A program made the translations under genes and the position numbers. From Cryptomeria japonica (taxonomy: Eukaryota > Streptophyta > Pinopsida > Cupressales > Cupressaceae): a DNA stretch of 64,000 nt. The notes below the pieces were generated by a model, which searched no databases, was not told the DNA's origin, and worked only from the letters and a program-made list of their open reading frames with translations. Positions 1-11,211 of this stretch are shown in pieces. The stretch is taken from assembly GCF_030272615.1 (NCBI RefSeq), contig NC_081411.1, positions 836,310,136 to 836,374,135 on the forward strand, in the 5' to 3' direction. Within the stretch, counting starts at the first letter, position 1, and every line of letters begins with the position of its first letter.

Positions 1-59
1 TTTTGGAAGCACCCAATGAACCTAAGGAAGAGATATTTGGCAATGTTGAAACCATTGAA

Positions 60-2150
60 AAATAAATTCAATCCAAGAAGAGAGTGAAGAAAGTAGAAGC
101 AACAGTGAGGAGAGGTTAAAGGCAGGCTAAGGCTATCAAAGAAGATGTACTGAAACAAATCAGTATCACTGAAGAGGAGTTATAGGCACAACAACCAGAA
201 ACTCACCTTTCACCGGTAGCAACTTCTTCAGAGAGTGACATGCTAGCTAAATTTAAAAGAGTTGTAAGGAAAAGACAACCTTCACCGGTATCCACACCTT
301 CACCTAGAAGAACCAGGCAAAAACAATAGATAGTGAGGCCCTCGGTCAAGAAGTCTACTCCTAAGAAGAAAAAGTTGATACCAAAGAAAAGGACTCAAAA
401 AAATATTTCTTCGATTGACAAACTATTGGATGAAATCACAGAAGAAGGAAAACTTAAAAACATCAACAAACTATATGACTCACTATCAGTTGATGATAAA
501 GAAAAGGTTGAAAACAGTGTTATTTTACACTTGGATATCTACAAAAAGTTCTTGATGCAAGTTGTAGATGAACTACCAAATGAACTATTCAAGAGATTGG
601 AAGCAAGAAGACAATCTGTTGTAGAACTTGAAAAGAAAATAAATATTGAAAAATTACTTGTTGTCTACACATATAACTCTCTAAAGGAAATAGATGATCT
701 AGTTGCAGAGGCTAACCGGTCAATATTCTCTACTACACACCAACATATTGCACTAATGGTTGGAAAAGTAAATGAGGTTGCAGAAGAAACTGAAAATGCA
801 TGGGATATATTCCTTGTTGAGAAGGAAAAACAAGAAGAGTATAGAAACCCTAAACCAACCAAGGTATATTAGAAAGACAAGGATAAGGGTAAAGGAAAGG
901 TTGGTGGTCCTCCAAGCATCAAAATAAGAGATAAATTATCTCCACCGCCTCTGGTTACTCCACTGGTAACAACAACTAAAAATCAACTGGCTGATGAGAG
1001 TACGGATGTATCAAAAGAGGATACAAATCCTAATTCTGAGGTACTTTACACAATTGATGTTGATACCCAGAAAGTCAACATTATGATAGACAAGGGCACA
1101 ATTAGTAAGACAGATATGGCTAGTGAGCCATCGATAACTGATAACACAGCTAACACTGAAGGTAAACCGACAGATGGGAAAATAGAACAACAAGCATAAC
1201 AACAAACAGAGCAACAAGTAGAGCAATAGGCTCCATAACAGGAACAGGTTCATGTGGAAACAGTGCCACTGACAACAAGAGAACAACAAAAACCTTTGCT
1301 TAAGGAAATGGAAACACAGACTGACCTACCAGAGGTCACTGTAAGCAAGGATATTGCTCCCACTAGCAGAATTCAAAATGTTAGCTCTTCAATTGTAGGA
1401 TTTAAATCAACAAATGTAACTGAAGTTCTTTTGGACTCTCTAAAGAAAATAACAGATTGTAGTTCATAGGCATATAAAGCTATAGATGACACAATTCCAA
1501 TTTTGAAGGTGATAGCTCCAAAATGCAATGTAGATAATAAGGATTCTTTGAGTCAACTTGACACTTTGTCTAAGTATATTACTAACAACATAGTGATAGT
1601 TGAACAAATAAAGGAGGAAGCATTCAAAGGGAGGTTAGAAAAGAAAAAATAGAAATTCTTTGAGGAACAAATAAAGAAGTGTACAAGGCAGTTTGACACA
1701 CTTCTACCGGAACTGTGTAGCACACTCAAGGAGTTCAAAACTTTGTATAGAGACACTTGTATGACAAATTTTTTGACAGTTGACATAGACAAGAAAATAA
1801 GCAAGATATAGGAGGAAATTAATAAGCTAGCTAACAATTTTTAAGCAAAAGATAACAGGTTTTGAGGAAGAGTTACTAAAGCTAGAAAGAGAAAAGGAGA
1901 GAATAAAAAGTAAGGCTAAAGATCTTAAATTAAGACTAAGTCCACAACTGGACTACCTAGCATCTTTAAGGAAAGAAATATCTGATGCACTGGTACACGG
2001 ACATAAAACACCGGCAGAGCAATGCAACACCTCACCTATACAGTTCAAAGAATAGAGGCAGCAATAAAGGATAGTAAAATGTTCATTGAGAACTTGAATT
2101 TGGTTCTGGCAAATCTTTTTCAAATTGTAACCACCCGGTTACAAGGTTGA
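60..2150 (+). pseudogene. Lys-rich, coiled-coil ORF2 of non-autonomous LTR element (decayed)
   Basis: The longest intact stretch is 333-872 (179 codons). It starts with a lysine-rich basic run (PKKKKLIPKKRTQK) and continues as charged, probably helical sequence. Downstream pieces at about 880-1470 and 1480-2150 keep the same E/K/Q-rich coiled-coil style. Stops interrupt it, for example TAG at 183-185, 1227-1229, 1467-1469 and 1809-1811, mostly in glutamine-rich context where CAG would keep the frame open. Function is not recognised. By position, between the pol side and the 3' purine boxes, it could correspond to the env-like or extra ORF of Sireviruses, or to a structural protein of a TR-GAG-type element. 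It is surely not an intact gene. Confidence 0.55.
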
Positions 2151-2204
2151 GACAAGAAACCATACTCTATTGACACTTTGACAACCTTTGTCATTGATTC
2201 CATA

Positions 2205-2354
2205 GGGGGAGTAGTGGTATGAGAAAATAATCAGGACTCATTTGCTCAAGGGGAGTTCACACATTTTGGTTCACAAAATTTTGGTAACATATTTTTGGAC
2301 TACACTTTTTGAAATTTTCTCATGAATGTTACCGTCAATGCCAAAGGGGGAGAT
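2205..2354 (+). promoter_or_regulatory. Polypurine tract cluster before 3' LTR
   Basis: Three G-rich purine boxes lie in a row: ATAGGGGGAG near 2203-2212, CAAGGGGAG near 2248-2256, and CCAAAGGGGGAGA at 2341-2353, the last directly before the LTR. The last is the likely primer site for plus-strand DNA synthesis. Repeated purine boxes upstream of the 3' LTR are a known hallmark of Sireviruses (copia). Confidence 0.7.
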
Positions 2355-3158
2355 TGTTGGCAAATGCACACTCCAATGAGACATTGTAGGTGATTGAAGG
2401 TTTTGTTATTGATGGCAACCTTGCAATCCTATGTCACCAGAAAGGCAATCCACTGGCACCAGCAAAGTTAGATTCTACACTGGCACACAGACCACCGACA
2501 CCGGCAGTGAAAGGAAGCATACCGACACAAAAGCCGACATGAATTTTATTATTAATATATTATATTTATTATTGAAAAAACATTGTAAGCTAACTTGGCA
2601 AGTTGTAAAATGACTCTTATATAAGAGAGATCATTGTAGACCAATTATGTAAGGAAAGAGGAATGTAATTAGGTGAAATAAGGGAGACCTATTATGCGAA
2701 ATATAGGTTAAGGGTTTATGTAAGAAGAAGAGCAGAAACCGGTACTGGATCTAGCATTATAGATGCTATTTTGAAGTAGTACAAGACACTGGATTTATAT
2801 AATCCATTTTGTAAGTCAGTGAGACTTCCTATTTTGTATTTGAGTAGTGAGCTCTAGGCACTTGGCCTTCCTGCATGTGCAGGCCCTTCTTGTACCAGTA
2901 ATATTCTCTTATTGCCCAGTAAGTGAATATTGCGGGTCACAAATCCCACCGAGGTTTTTCCCACACTGGGTTTCCTCGTTAAAATATTGTGTTATGGTTT
3001 GTTTTTCATGTGGTTGCTTTTGTCTTTGTTTATTGCATTACTTTTTGTTTACCGGTACATAGTATTAATATGCTCCACATGTTTTAAGTTAAAGAAAATC
3101 TTATTACCGGTCAGATACTGATTCACCCCCCCTCTCAGTATTTGTGGGAATCCTAACT
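2355..3158 (+). repeat. 3' LTR of the left Sirevirus-like element
   Basis: Begins TGTTGGCAAATG directly after the purine tract and ends near TCCTAACT, a one-base decay of the usual TCCTAACA. It contains the TTCACCCCCCCTCTCAGT box 25-40 bp before its end (about 3122-3139), which recurs in four other LTRs of this window. No partner LTR lies inside the window, and no TSD can be tested. Confidence 0.75.
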
Positions 3159-3832
3159 ATCCTTCTCCTCCACATTTAAAGAAGGTTCCTCTAAATGCCC
3201 TATTCTCTTGTCTTCCAAAGTTCTCATTCCGGTAACCATCTAGTTCTCTCCTCTGGTAGAAATTTCTATCATCCTTCTAGTATGAATTACCTTCTTTGCT
3301 CACTTCCTTGTCCTTGCTCTAATCTATACTGGTTCTTCTTCCTCTAGTATATCCTCTTCCTCCTTTAAATCTTCCTCTGGTAAACCTTCCACCTCTACCT
3401 CTCTATCTCTACTCATTTCTTTTATTCAATTTCTCTTTAGACTTTAGGGCAATTGGTAAGCCTCTTCAACACTGTCCAATTTGATCATACTGAGTTCATC
3501 TTGTATAGACATCCACAATCTATTCAAATTTCTTGCAATCTCTTCAACTTCATCATCAACATGTCTGGATCTGACGTTCAATTTGTAAAATGCTTCGGTG
3601 TACTCCATCACACTAGATTCCTTCTATCTTAGATTCTGCAACTTCCAGAATAAATTGATTTGATAATTCGCTAGGATAAACTTTGATTTTAACTTAGCAA
3701 TCATCCTATCCCATGTCTTAATCTTTTCTATACATCTTCTCTATCTATCAAATTGCAAATGCTCCCACCAAAGAGATGCATGACCTTTCAACTGGGCACA
3801 AGCATACTTTACCTTCCTCTCTTTTGCAGTGT
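3159..3832 (-). pseudogene. Ty3/gypsy gag fragment
   Basis: Read on the minus strand this gives a typical gypsy capsid pattern: HASLWWEHLQ, then F-x-L-x-NYQINLF, then SVMEYTEAFYKL and LWMSIQDELSMIKLDSVEEAYQ, followed by a basic, glutamate-rich tail. The order and spacing fit the Retrotrans_gag family, including the SVxEYxxEF core. Several stops interrupt it. It is cut on the left by the LTR ending at 3158 and joined on the right to an LTR fragment at 3833, so it is a remnant with broken edges. Confidence 0.7.
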
Positions 3833-3966
3833 AAAGACCATGAACACAAGGGAATAAACCCAAAACCGCAATGCTAAACACTCAAACATGAAGAAATGCC
3901 ATGCTCTCAAGTAATTCCCCTAATAACTGCTCAACCTGTAAGAACTAGACTGGTTCTCCTACATCA
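3833..3966 (-). repeat. Truncated LTR start, duplicate of 5082-5201
   Basis: About 130 bp that repeat the right-hand end of the LTR at 4327-5201, with the same run TAAAGACC..GAACACA..GGAATAAACCC and the same inner text AATGCTAAACACTCAAACAT. On the minus strand it is the first 130 bp of the LTR (TGATGTAGGAG), after which the sequence jumps straight into gypsy gag. The remaining 740 bp of the LTR are missing. Confidence 0.75.
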
Positions 3967-4309
3967 AACTCTCAAGGTTAATTGAAAAGTGATTCCCATC
4001 ACTTGCTCTAGTTTGGTGATCAGTCATTAGGTACTTGCAACTGCCTCAAGGATTTGGCGATCTAACCACAACTTTCGATTGCCTCTCCATGACGATCTAC
4101 TGGTCCAAACTATAGGCTACCTCAATCTGTGATTTGTTCAAGTCTCCACCCACTAACTACCTCAATATAAAGCTCTAGGATTGGCAGTCTACCTACAAAC
4201 CTTTCTCTACCTCACATTTGGTGATCTGGACAAGTCCACAAGTTGCCTTAGTCTTCTCTCCAACCAATCGGTGCATAATTGGGTCTCCCTCCAACAACAG
4301 GTTCACAAA

Positions 4310-4324
4310 CCAACTCTGATACCA
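4310..4324 (-). promoter_or_regulatory. Primer binding site, initiator-Met tRNA type
   Basis: The minus strand reads TGGTATCAGAGTTGG, the standard plant PBS complementary to the 3' end of initiator-Met tRNA. It sits two bases from the LTR at 4327-5201 and shows that this element is read on the minus strand. The 340 bp to its left (3967-4309) hold no recognisable coding sequence. Confidence 0.8.
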
Positions 4325-4326
4325 TT

Positions 4327-5201
4327 TGACGCAGTCAAGGAAAGGAGATCCAATGAAGGATAGCCCAACCTTGCAGCTAAACACATAAATCCTACAAAGC
4401 ATATATTGGTAACTGGTAACAAGGTTCCAGAAACAACAGAAAGAACAACCGGAAAACAATGTGAATGAATCTTATTACAATCTGAAGAATTATACATGCC
4501 ACATGCTGGATCGCAGTCCAGGATACAAATAATGCTTACAATGTAATTACAAGATCTACAGATCATCCACATATCAAATCCAATTCCGGTAATAGTCTAC
4601 TAGTTCTATCCTAATCTGGACCTCAACCTTCCAAGCTTAGTCCTATCGGATCAGAATCTCGTCGGTTCTACATCTTCGCTCAATCTCAAAGCTTTGTCTT
4701 CAAGCTTCTAACTTCTCTATCTCTTCTATCTATCTTCAAATGATTCACAAGCTCCCATTTATACCATCTGCAAACAATTACAACTCAATCAGGTCAGCCC
4801 AAAGACCAACTGGTTCATGAAACGTGCAATGGTAACATGTCAGCTCAAATCATGAAGAACAATCTCCAAATCATAAAATGATGTACAAAATTTTGAGAAT
4901 ACCAACCAAGGCCCAAAGCAACATCTCCAATGATCCACAAGTCATGAAGATCCACCACAACCTAAGATCATCTTCGCTCAACATACAACTAGGCTAACTG
5001 ATAAGAACACATCAACTGGGACAATACCAAAATCCACATCTCACTGAAAACAAAGCCAAATGCTATGAAACATGAACATGATAAAGACCACGAACACAGG
5101 GGAATAAACCCAAAACCACAATGCTAAACACTCAAACATAAAGAAATTCTATGCTCTCAAGCAATTCCACTAAAAAGTGTCCAACCGGTGCTCCTGCATC
5201 A
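4327..5201 (-). repeat. LTR (minus-strand element), 875 bp
   Basis: On the minus strand it starts TGATGCAGGAGCACCGG and ends CTGCGTCA, followed two bases later by the PBS. Just right of it (5202-5215) the minus strand has a G-rich purine run ending GGGGGAGTAATC, which looks like a polypurine tract. The LTR therefore has a PBS on one side and a PPT-like tract on the other, as expected where two element copies share an LTR or after recombination. Confidence 0.7.
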
Positions 5202-6244
5202 GATTACTCCCCCTCAAACATCTAGTTGTTTCCACATGGAATCTTTAGTAGGTAGGTTTATCACGTGAATTAATTATTGGGTAAAAATACAAGGCTATGT
5301 CACATTTTAGGCGAGCTAAATTGATTTGGGTGAAAAGATTTTGAGTGAGACATTTTCATTAGAGAAGGTTCCAAATGAAACCAAGTGGCATATGTGTGGC
5401 ACCTACATACCATTATATAAAAGAAAGCTAATGTAGTGGAAAAATATCCTACACTAACCTTGACAGAAGGGTTTTGTAAAAATTTTCAGATATTTACAAT
5501 GGTTACAAAAAACTTAATAAAAATAAACATAAATATGTTGCATACCACAACACAATGTTTTATAGGAGAAAAAATCTTTCTGCATAGAAAACCCACCCTC
5601 CAAAAATTGCTCAATGTATTAATTAGAAATACAAAACATATTACACTATACTTGCAAAGCAACCTTCTCATATAAGTATCACCAATAAATATCGTTGGCA
5701 ATTCAACAACTCTTACTCTTGAAAAATACCTTATAATTCATAGATGTAATACAATTCCCTCATAAAATAGGGCCACCTTATAGAGAAAGAAAATAAGACA
5801 TAATATTCAATTTTAGATCTATGACCTAATGATAAATGGTGAAGATTTACAATGATAAATTATTATAAAATATGGTTTTCAAGGGTGTTTCCCTTGAATC
5901 CTTACTAGGAACATGACCCCTAGACCCCTGGTAGGGGCCATCCCCCTAGACCTCATTTGGGGTGTACCGCCTTCAACTCCCCACACTTATTTATTAACAA
6001 TAACCTTTTACAATGCAAGGTTGAGACACCAATTTCATAACGAATCTACCACTTGTTGAAAAAATTACAAGAGAAAAGAAAGGGGTACCTACTTCATGTT
6101 TTAATTTCTAGGGGTTGAGAGGCCCATACACTCTGAACAGAATTTGAATTTATTTGTACTCATAATCTTAGTTGAATAATCTATAAAATTCATCAAAGCC
6201 TCTACATTAACCAACTTTACCTTGCCATTGATGACCATGTCTAT
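5202..6244. other. Unassigned spacer
   Basis: About 1 kb without a recognisable gene. The first bases are the PPT-like tract described for the neighbouring LTR. The rest is AT-rich, with one C/G-rich stretch of imperfect inverted repeats at 5915-5985 (CCCCTGGTAGGGG). ORFs of 71-79 codons near 5436-5701 have no visible motif and I do not regard them as genes. Confidence 0.5.
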
Positions 6245-7820
6245 TGATGGGAATGGGAATGGGATAGACTAGCCTAGTCTATGCTCCTTGATCCTCTCCT
6301 TGGATCACCAGGTTTTTCAACCATGCCCTAGGGTCTCTAGGACTTCCCTTGCTTGTGGAATCCCTTGACCTTGTCCAATCCACCCACCAACAATTTGTGA
6401 TTTTCCTCCCTAAGTCACATCTACTCTCAAGCATCAAAAACCCTCACATAGGCTGATAAGGGTTTAGCTCCTCCTTCACCTTCTTAGGTCCTAGAAAGAT
6501 TAGGTTAGGTCTCTAACATGGTTATCCATCCATTCGTGTGCCCCCAAGAGGTTTTAACCTTCCATTTCATTACCGATCTCACTATTTTATTTTTTTCCTA
6601 CAAAATAGGGCTATAAGGAATGTGCCCAATTAGGCCTCCATTCTGGACTTTTAGGGCTCCCTCTTACAAATGATGCACAAACTTGTGAAACTTCCCAAAA
6701 GGACTACTAATCATTTGGCAAGGGCTCAAAGATTTGTCTAGTTTTGGGCCTCCAAGTGTTCAGACACTGCCCTAGGTGAATTTTGGGGTTTTTGAGTGTT
6801 TTTTTCAAGGGTTTTAAGGCCTGCCTGGGTCACAGTGATGGTTTAATGTCTTTGCCACCTTATCTAGATTGGTGGAAGATCCTCCTTCTCACCAATTGTT
6901 CTTCACACATCCCTCTACACCTCCTCCAAAGGGTGCCTCCCTCCTTGCCCTACCTTTCTCTCATGGACCTTTGCAACTTCAACACTTCCTAGCCGGGCAC
7001 AGTCTAGTCTTGCCTAGGGGCGGGTCTTTGAAAAACCTTCTTGCATCTTCAAGGGACCTACTTTCTTTGGGATACTATACAAGGTTTTCACTCCTATTCC
7101 CCATTTTTTCATGGTGTCTCCACAATGGGGATAGGAGTTATCATTCCATTACACAAAACAATCCAAAATTGGACAGTGACAAAGTACTTCACAAAATAAT
7201 TACAAACACACACAAACCTGCACAAGAACCTACCCTAAGTGCTCAAAATGAAAGGATAAACACAATTCAAGATTCAAAACACCATTTATTTTACAAAACA
7301 ATCAATTATCAACCTGTTAATGCTTCATTTATGCTGACTGGCAACAAAAACACAGTCACAGTCAAGGTCTTTTCTCTTGGTCATACAATTTGACATCCAA
7401 CCCCTCATTTTAGGGTTTGCAACAACTTATAGTGTCTCTACGTCAGTTGGTGTGCCCTGGTTAGGGTTCCTAATGCGAAACTAAGGTTATCACCTATTTG
7501 GAGGAAAAGTTGCATGACAACTTTGAAAAGTTGTCATGCAACTTTTTACAACTTTTGAGTAACTTCTACAATGTTGCTTTTCTTTGATTTTGAGCCTACC
7601 TTGGGCTATCCTATGGACACAACCATGTCAAAAGGACCCCAAACACATAAAAGGCACACCTACCTTCTACTGCACAAGAAAAATCAACCTAGGCTTATGA
7701 ACCTAGGACCTAAACAAAACCAATGAGCTCTTAGCTCTTATTACATTTACATGGCTTCTTAAAGAAGCAAAATTCCAACAAAGGTCACATGGTGAAAGAC
7801 CTTAGAAAGGTGCTCCTACA
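6245..7820 (-). repeat. 3' LTR of the chromovirus
   Basis: On the minus strand it begins TGTAGGAGCACC after the polypurine tract and ends CCATTCCCATCA, about 1576 bp. It matches 12502-14077 almost throughout. Open frames inside it (for example 6869-7393) are by-products of LTR sequence. It holds a perfect 20-bp inverted repeat at 7505-7546. Confidence 0.9.
7505..7546. repeat. Perfect inverted repeat in LTR (20-bp arms)
   Basis: Arms 7505-7524 and 7527-7546 are exact reverse complements with only two bases between them; the arm reads AAAAGTTGCATGACAACTTT. The same structure is intact in the other LTR at 13762-13803. Confidence 0.9.
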
Positions 7821-7839
7821 CCATACCCCCCCTCTGCAC
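7821..7839 (-). promoter_or_regulatory. Polypurine tract of the chromovirus
   Basis: The minus strand reads GTGCAGAGGGGGGGTATGG immediately before the TGTAGGAGC start of the 3' LTR, the expected position of the plus-strand primer. Confidence 0.8.
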
Positions 7840-7849
7840 AAAATTAAGG

Positions 7850-8020
7850 AACTAGGAGAGAGATGAGAGCCAGGTCAATACCAAATTTCTTGAACCTGCT
7901 CTCTTCAACCCAAGTGGCTTCAGACTCAGGTTGACCTGCCCACTTCACCAAGTGTTCCATGTAGATCTGGTGTCTAGTAGACTTCTTCACCCTTGACTCC
8001 AAGATCTCTTCTACTATGGG
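7850..8020 (-). pseudogene. Chromodomain at integrase C-terminus
   Basis: Directly after the stop of the integrase frame the minus strand continues with a chromodomain: EEILESRVKKSTRHQIYM, then HLVKWAGQPESEATWVEE and a short helix ending at FCAEGG. The aromatic-rich core (Y-x-V/HLVKW...ATWE) is the signature that in chromoviruses binds modified histone H3 and is thought to guide integration. One TAG stop (about 8018-8020) separates it from the integrase frame, probably a decayed CAG. Confidence 0.8.
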
Positions 8021-9380
8021 TTACTTCACTTGAGGTAAGGCATTCACATCCAAGTCTTGTAGTACCTTGGCTTGATTCTTAGTTTGCCCTACTATTTCAC
8101 CCTTGTATAGTATCAAATCAACAACACTGAAGACTGGTGATATAGCCAAATCTGTAGGAAGATCCACCTTGTAGGCATTTTCACCATATTTGGATAGAAT
8201 TCTACAAAGTCCTACCCTCTTCATTTGTAGCTTAGTAGGCTTGCCGCTCTGCATTCTAGTTTTGCTTAAATGGACCATCATATAGTCACCCACTTTGAAC
8301 TGAACCTCTCTCCTTCTTTCATCCAACTTTGCCTTCAGTTTTTGAGTAGACTCTAGGATGGCTTTCTTGACCCGTTCTTGGACTTCCTTGATGGTTTGAG
8401 TGAAGTCCTCTGCTTTCCCACTCTTCATCTCCATGGAACCAAGTTCTCTTAGTTCACACACCCCTCTTGGATGTCTTCTATAGACAACCTCAAAAGGACT
8501 CCTTACAGTGGTCTTATTTACACTGTCATTGTAGGCATACTCAGCTTGTGGAATAACTAGATCCCATGTCTGCCCATACTCCTTGGTTAGACACCTTAAA
8601 AAGTTGCCTAACACCTTGTTAATGACTTCATTTTGACCATCAGTTTGTGGATGGTAAGCTGAGCTGAATGACAAATTAGTTCCTAGTCTCCTCCATAAGG
8701 TTTGCCAAAAATGGCCCATGAACTTGTTATCCCTATCTGAAACAATACTTAATGGGAGTCCATGAATCCTTACAATCTCCTTAAAGAAGAGATGTGCAAT
8801 ATAGCTAGCATCATGAGTAGTTCTACATGGAATGAAATGGGTCATCTTAGAAAATCTATCTACCACCACATAGATGCTATCCATACATGTCTTTATCTTG
8901 GGGAGTCCTACTATAAAGTCCATTCTCACACACTCCCAAGGCCTATTTGGGACCGGTAATGATTGATAGAGGCCTACATTACTTGATCCTCCCTTTTCCC
9001 TTTGACACACACCACATTGCTCCACATACTTTCTCACATCTCTTGGCAACTTAGGCCAATAGTAGTACCTCTATACTATATCCAAAGTTTTATTGACTCC
9101 AAAGTGTCCACTTAGACTACCATTGTGTTTCTCTTGGATGAGATTTTATCTCATGGATCCTCTAGGTACACATCACTGATTGCCTTTGAACAAGAGACCA
9201 TTTTGGAGAGTGTAATTTGCATACTCACCATGAAAATGATTCTCAAACTCCTTGCAGACCTTGTAGGCTGATGAGAAGTCCTCATCTTCTTCATAGAGAT
9301 CCTTGAAACCTTCTATCCCTATGCTCTGCAATTGTAATTCTTGGATAGTCAACAACTTCTAGCTCAAAACATCTACCACC
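8021..9380 (-). pseudogene. Integrase (Ty3/gypsy)
   Basis: The DDE integrase that joins element DNA to the chromosome. The HHCC zinc-finger end is visible as VEQCGVCQREKG near 9010. The catalytic core shows MDFIVGLPK, then VSDRDNKF, then SSAYHPQTDGQNE, giving the D, D and E positions. The main open stretch is 8021-9049 (342 codons). The N-terminal part (9050-9380) is split by stops, with one open piece at 9173-9355. It lies between RNase H and the chromodomain, as in chromoviruses. Confidence 0.9.
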
Positions 9381-9388
9381 TTGTTAAA

Positions 9389-9812
9389 CTACCCCTTTTT
9401 ATGCTTGATGGTAAAGGTAAAGGATTGGAGGTACTCCATCCACTTCAAATGTCTATTGCTAAGCTTCTCTTGAGTGTTGATGTAACTCAAAGCCTGGTTA
9501 TCTATGAACACCACAAATTCCTTTGGGAGTAGGTAATGCCTCCACTTCTTGAGAGACTGAACTAGTGCATACAACTCTAGATCATATGCAGAATACCTCT
9601 TCTTTGCCTCATTAAGCTTCTCATTGAAAAATGCCACATGCCTTCCCTCTTGACTCAATACACCCCCTACTGTAATTCCACTTGCATCACACTCCAATGT
9701 GAATAGTTTTTCAAAAGTAGGTAAGAGTAGGATGGGTTTTCTGGCTACTTCTTCCTTCAATAATTGGAATGCTTTATTAGCTTGTTCAGTCCATTTGAAC
9801 TTAGTTTTAAGG
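9389..9812 (-). pseudogene. RNase H domain (Ty3/gypsy)
   Basis: Starts LECDASGITVGGVLSQEG, followed by YSAYDLELYALVQSLKKWRHYL and VVFIDNQALSYI, the usual gypsy RNase H order with its D-E-D residues. A TGA at the RT/RNase H junction (about 9815) and stops after 9389 separate it from its neighbours, although the reading order is unbroken. Confidence 0.9.
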
Positions 9813-9814
9813 CC

Positions 9815-10960
9815 TCATTTTATGGTGTCAAGTACTAGTGCACATATGCCACTAAAGTTCCTCACAAACTTTATATAGAATTGGGCTAAACCATGGAAAC
9901 TCCTAACTTCAGTCCCAGTTTTAGGGGCAGGCCAATTCAAGATTGCCTCCACTTTGCTTGGATCCATCTTCAAGGTTCCCTTAGACACCACAAACCCCAA
10001 GTAGGCTAACTCTTGCTTCAAAAAGTCAGACTTCTCTAAGTTGATTGCCAACTTCTCTTCATGCAACCTCTTTAGGACTAACCTCAAATGTTCAAGGTGC
10101 TCCTCTTTGGTTCTGCTATAGATGATTATATCATCTAAGTACACTACCACAAACTTTCCTATGAAGTCCTTCAACACCTCATTCATCAACCTCATGAAGG
10201 TGCTTGGGGCATTAGTAAGTCCAAATGGCAGCACAAGCCATTCATACAACCCTTCTGTGGTCTTAAAAGCGGTCTTCCACTCATCACCCTCAATTCTAAT
10301 ATGATGATAACCACTTTTAAGGTCCAACTTGGTAAAATACATGGCACCTCCTAAATAGTCCATCAAATCCTCTATTCTAGGAATAGGAAATCTGTACCTT
10401 ATGGTGATCCTATTGATTGCCCTTGAATCAGTATAAAGTCTCCACTTGCCTCCCTTCTTTGTTTCTAGTACTACCGGGACTGCACATGGGTTGATGCTCT
10501 TTTTGATCAGTCCTTGATCCAACAGCTCCTGCACTTGCCTTGCCACCTCCTTATTTTGGTCAGGTGTGAGCTTATATGCTGCTTTATTAGGTAGGGATGC
10601 ACCGGGTACAAAGTCTATTTGATGGCTAATAGACCTTCTTGGTGGAAGTGTTGCAGGTACTCCATCACTCACTATATCTTTATACTCTTGCAACATTTGT
10701 TTTACCTCCTTAGGTACCTCTATCTGCAACTTATCTTCCTCCTCCTTTGGCTTCACAAAGATGGCACATCCCACTATCTCCTCTTCATGTAGCAGGTGTA
10801 AGAACTCTTTAGCAGTATTAAGTAAAACACTAGGTGTTCTTAAGGTTCCCTCATCATTCTCTATCAGAGACTGAATCTTAAAGGTTTTGTTGTCCTTCTT
10901 GAAGGAAATGGAGTTCTCCTCTCCATTATAGATCATCTTCCTATCAAATTGCCAGGGTCT
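9815..10960 (-). pseudogene. Reverse transcriptase (Ty3/gypsy)
   Basis: Within the 425-codon open stretch 9815-11092, the polymerase part begins near SHQIDFVPGASLPNKAAYKL. It shows KGGKWRLYTDSRAINRIT, FTKLDLKSGYHHIRI, LPFGLTNAPSTFMRLMN and the catalytic box VVYLDDIIIYS (YLDD near 10115-10150), followed by LGFVVSKGTLKMDPSKVEAI in the connection region. This is a complete gypsy RT fold by motif. It is in frame with the protease upstream. Confidence 0.93.
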
Positions 10961-11205
10961 ACCTAGCAGTAGATGACAAGCATCCATAGGTAACACATCA
11001 CAAAGGATCTTGTCCTTGTATCCTCTAATAGAAAACTCCACCCAAGTCTGTTCATTGACAAGCACACTCTGCTCTTGATTCAACCATGTCACCTTGTAAG
11101 GGCTAGTGTGGGTATCTTTGTGAGTTTCAACTTCTTAGTTGCCTCATCTGATATGATGTTATCAGTTGACCCTGAATCAACTATCACCTTGCAAACTTTA
11201 CCAAA
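10960..11205 (-). pseudogene. Aspartic protease (retropepsin)
   Basis: The active-site turn VIVDSGSTDNII is readable on the minus strand at about 11155-11190, followed after a stop by HLLLGRPWQFDRKMIYNG near 10940-10990, the C-terminal LLGRPW box of gypsy proteases. It processes the Gag-Pol polyprotein. It sits between the CCHC knuckle of gag and RT, as expected. Confidence 0.85.
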
Positions 11206-11211
11206 GATTTT

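Larger units (their letters stand above)
1..3158 (+). mobile_element. 3' part of Sirevirus-like non-autonomous LTR element
   Basis: The window opens inside an LTR element read on the plus strand. What remains is the distal coding part (about 1-2150), a short non-coding stretch with three purine boxes (2205-2354) and the 3' LTR (2355-3158). The coding part is related to the ORF2 of the two minus-strand copies at 56470-59021 and 62272-63950: a conserved stretch around VGKVNEV / MGRVNEV is shared. The LTR differs from theirs, so this is a sister family rather than the same one. No reverse transcriptase is visible here, but the 5' part lies outside the window. Confidence 0.75.

Noticed and set aside
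6869-7393. 174-codon plus-strand ORF and its relatives at 6783-6992, 13040-13249 and 13285-13650
   Set aside because: They lie inside the chromovirus LTRs, opposite to the element, and the two LTR copies differ in length and frame; no protein motif.
10122-10304. Short ORFs antisense to the chromovirus pol (also 8762-8959, 9341-9532, 11075-11359, 11431-11730, 12117-12311)
   Set aside because: Complementary-frame shadows of RT, integrase, RNase H and gag.
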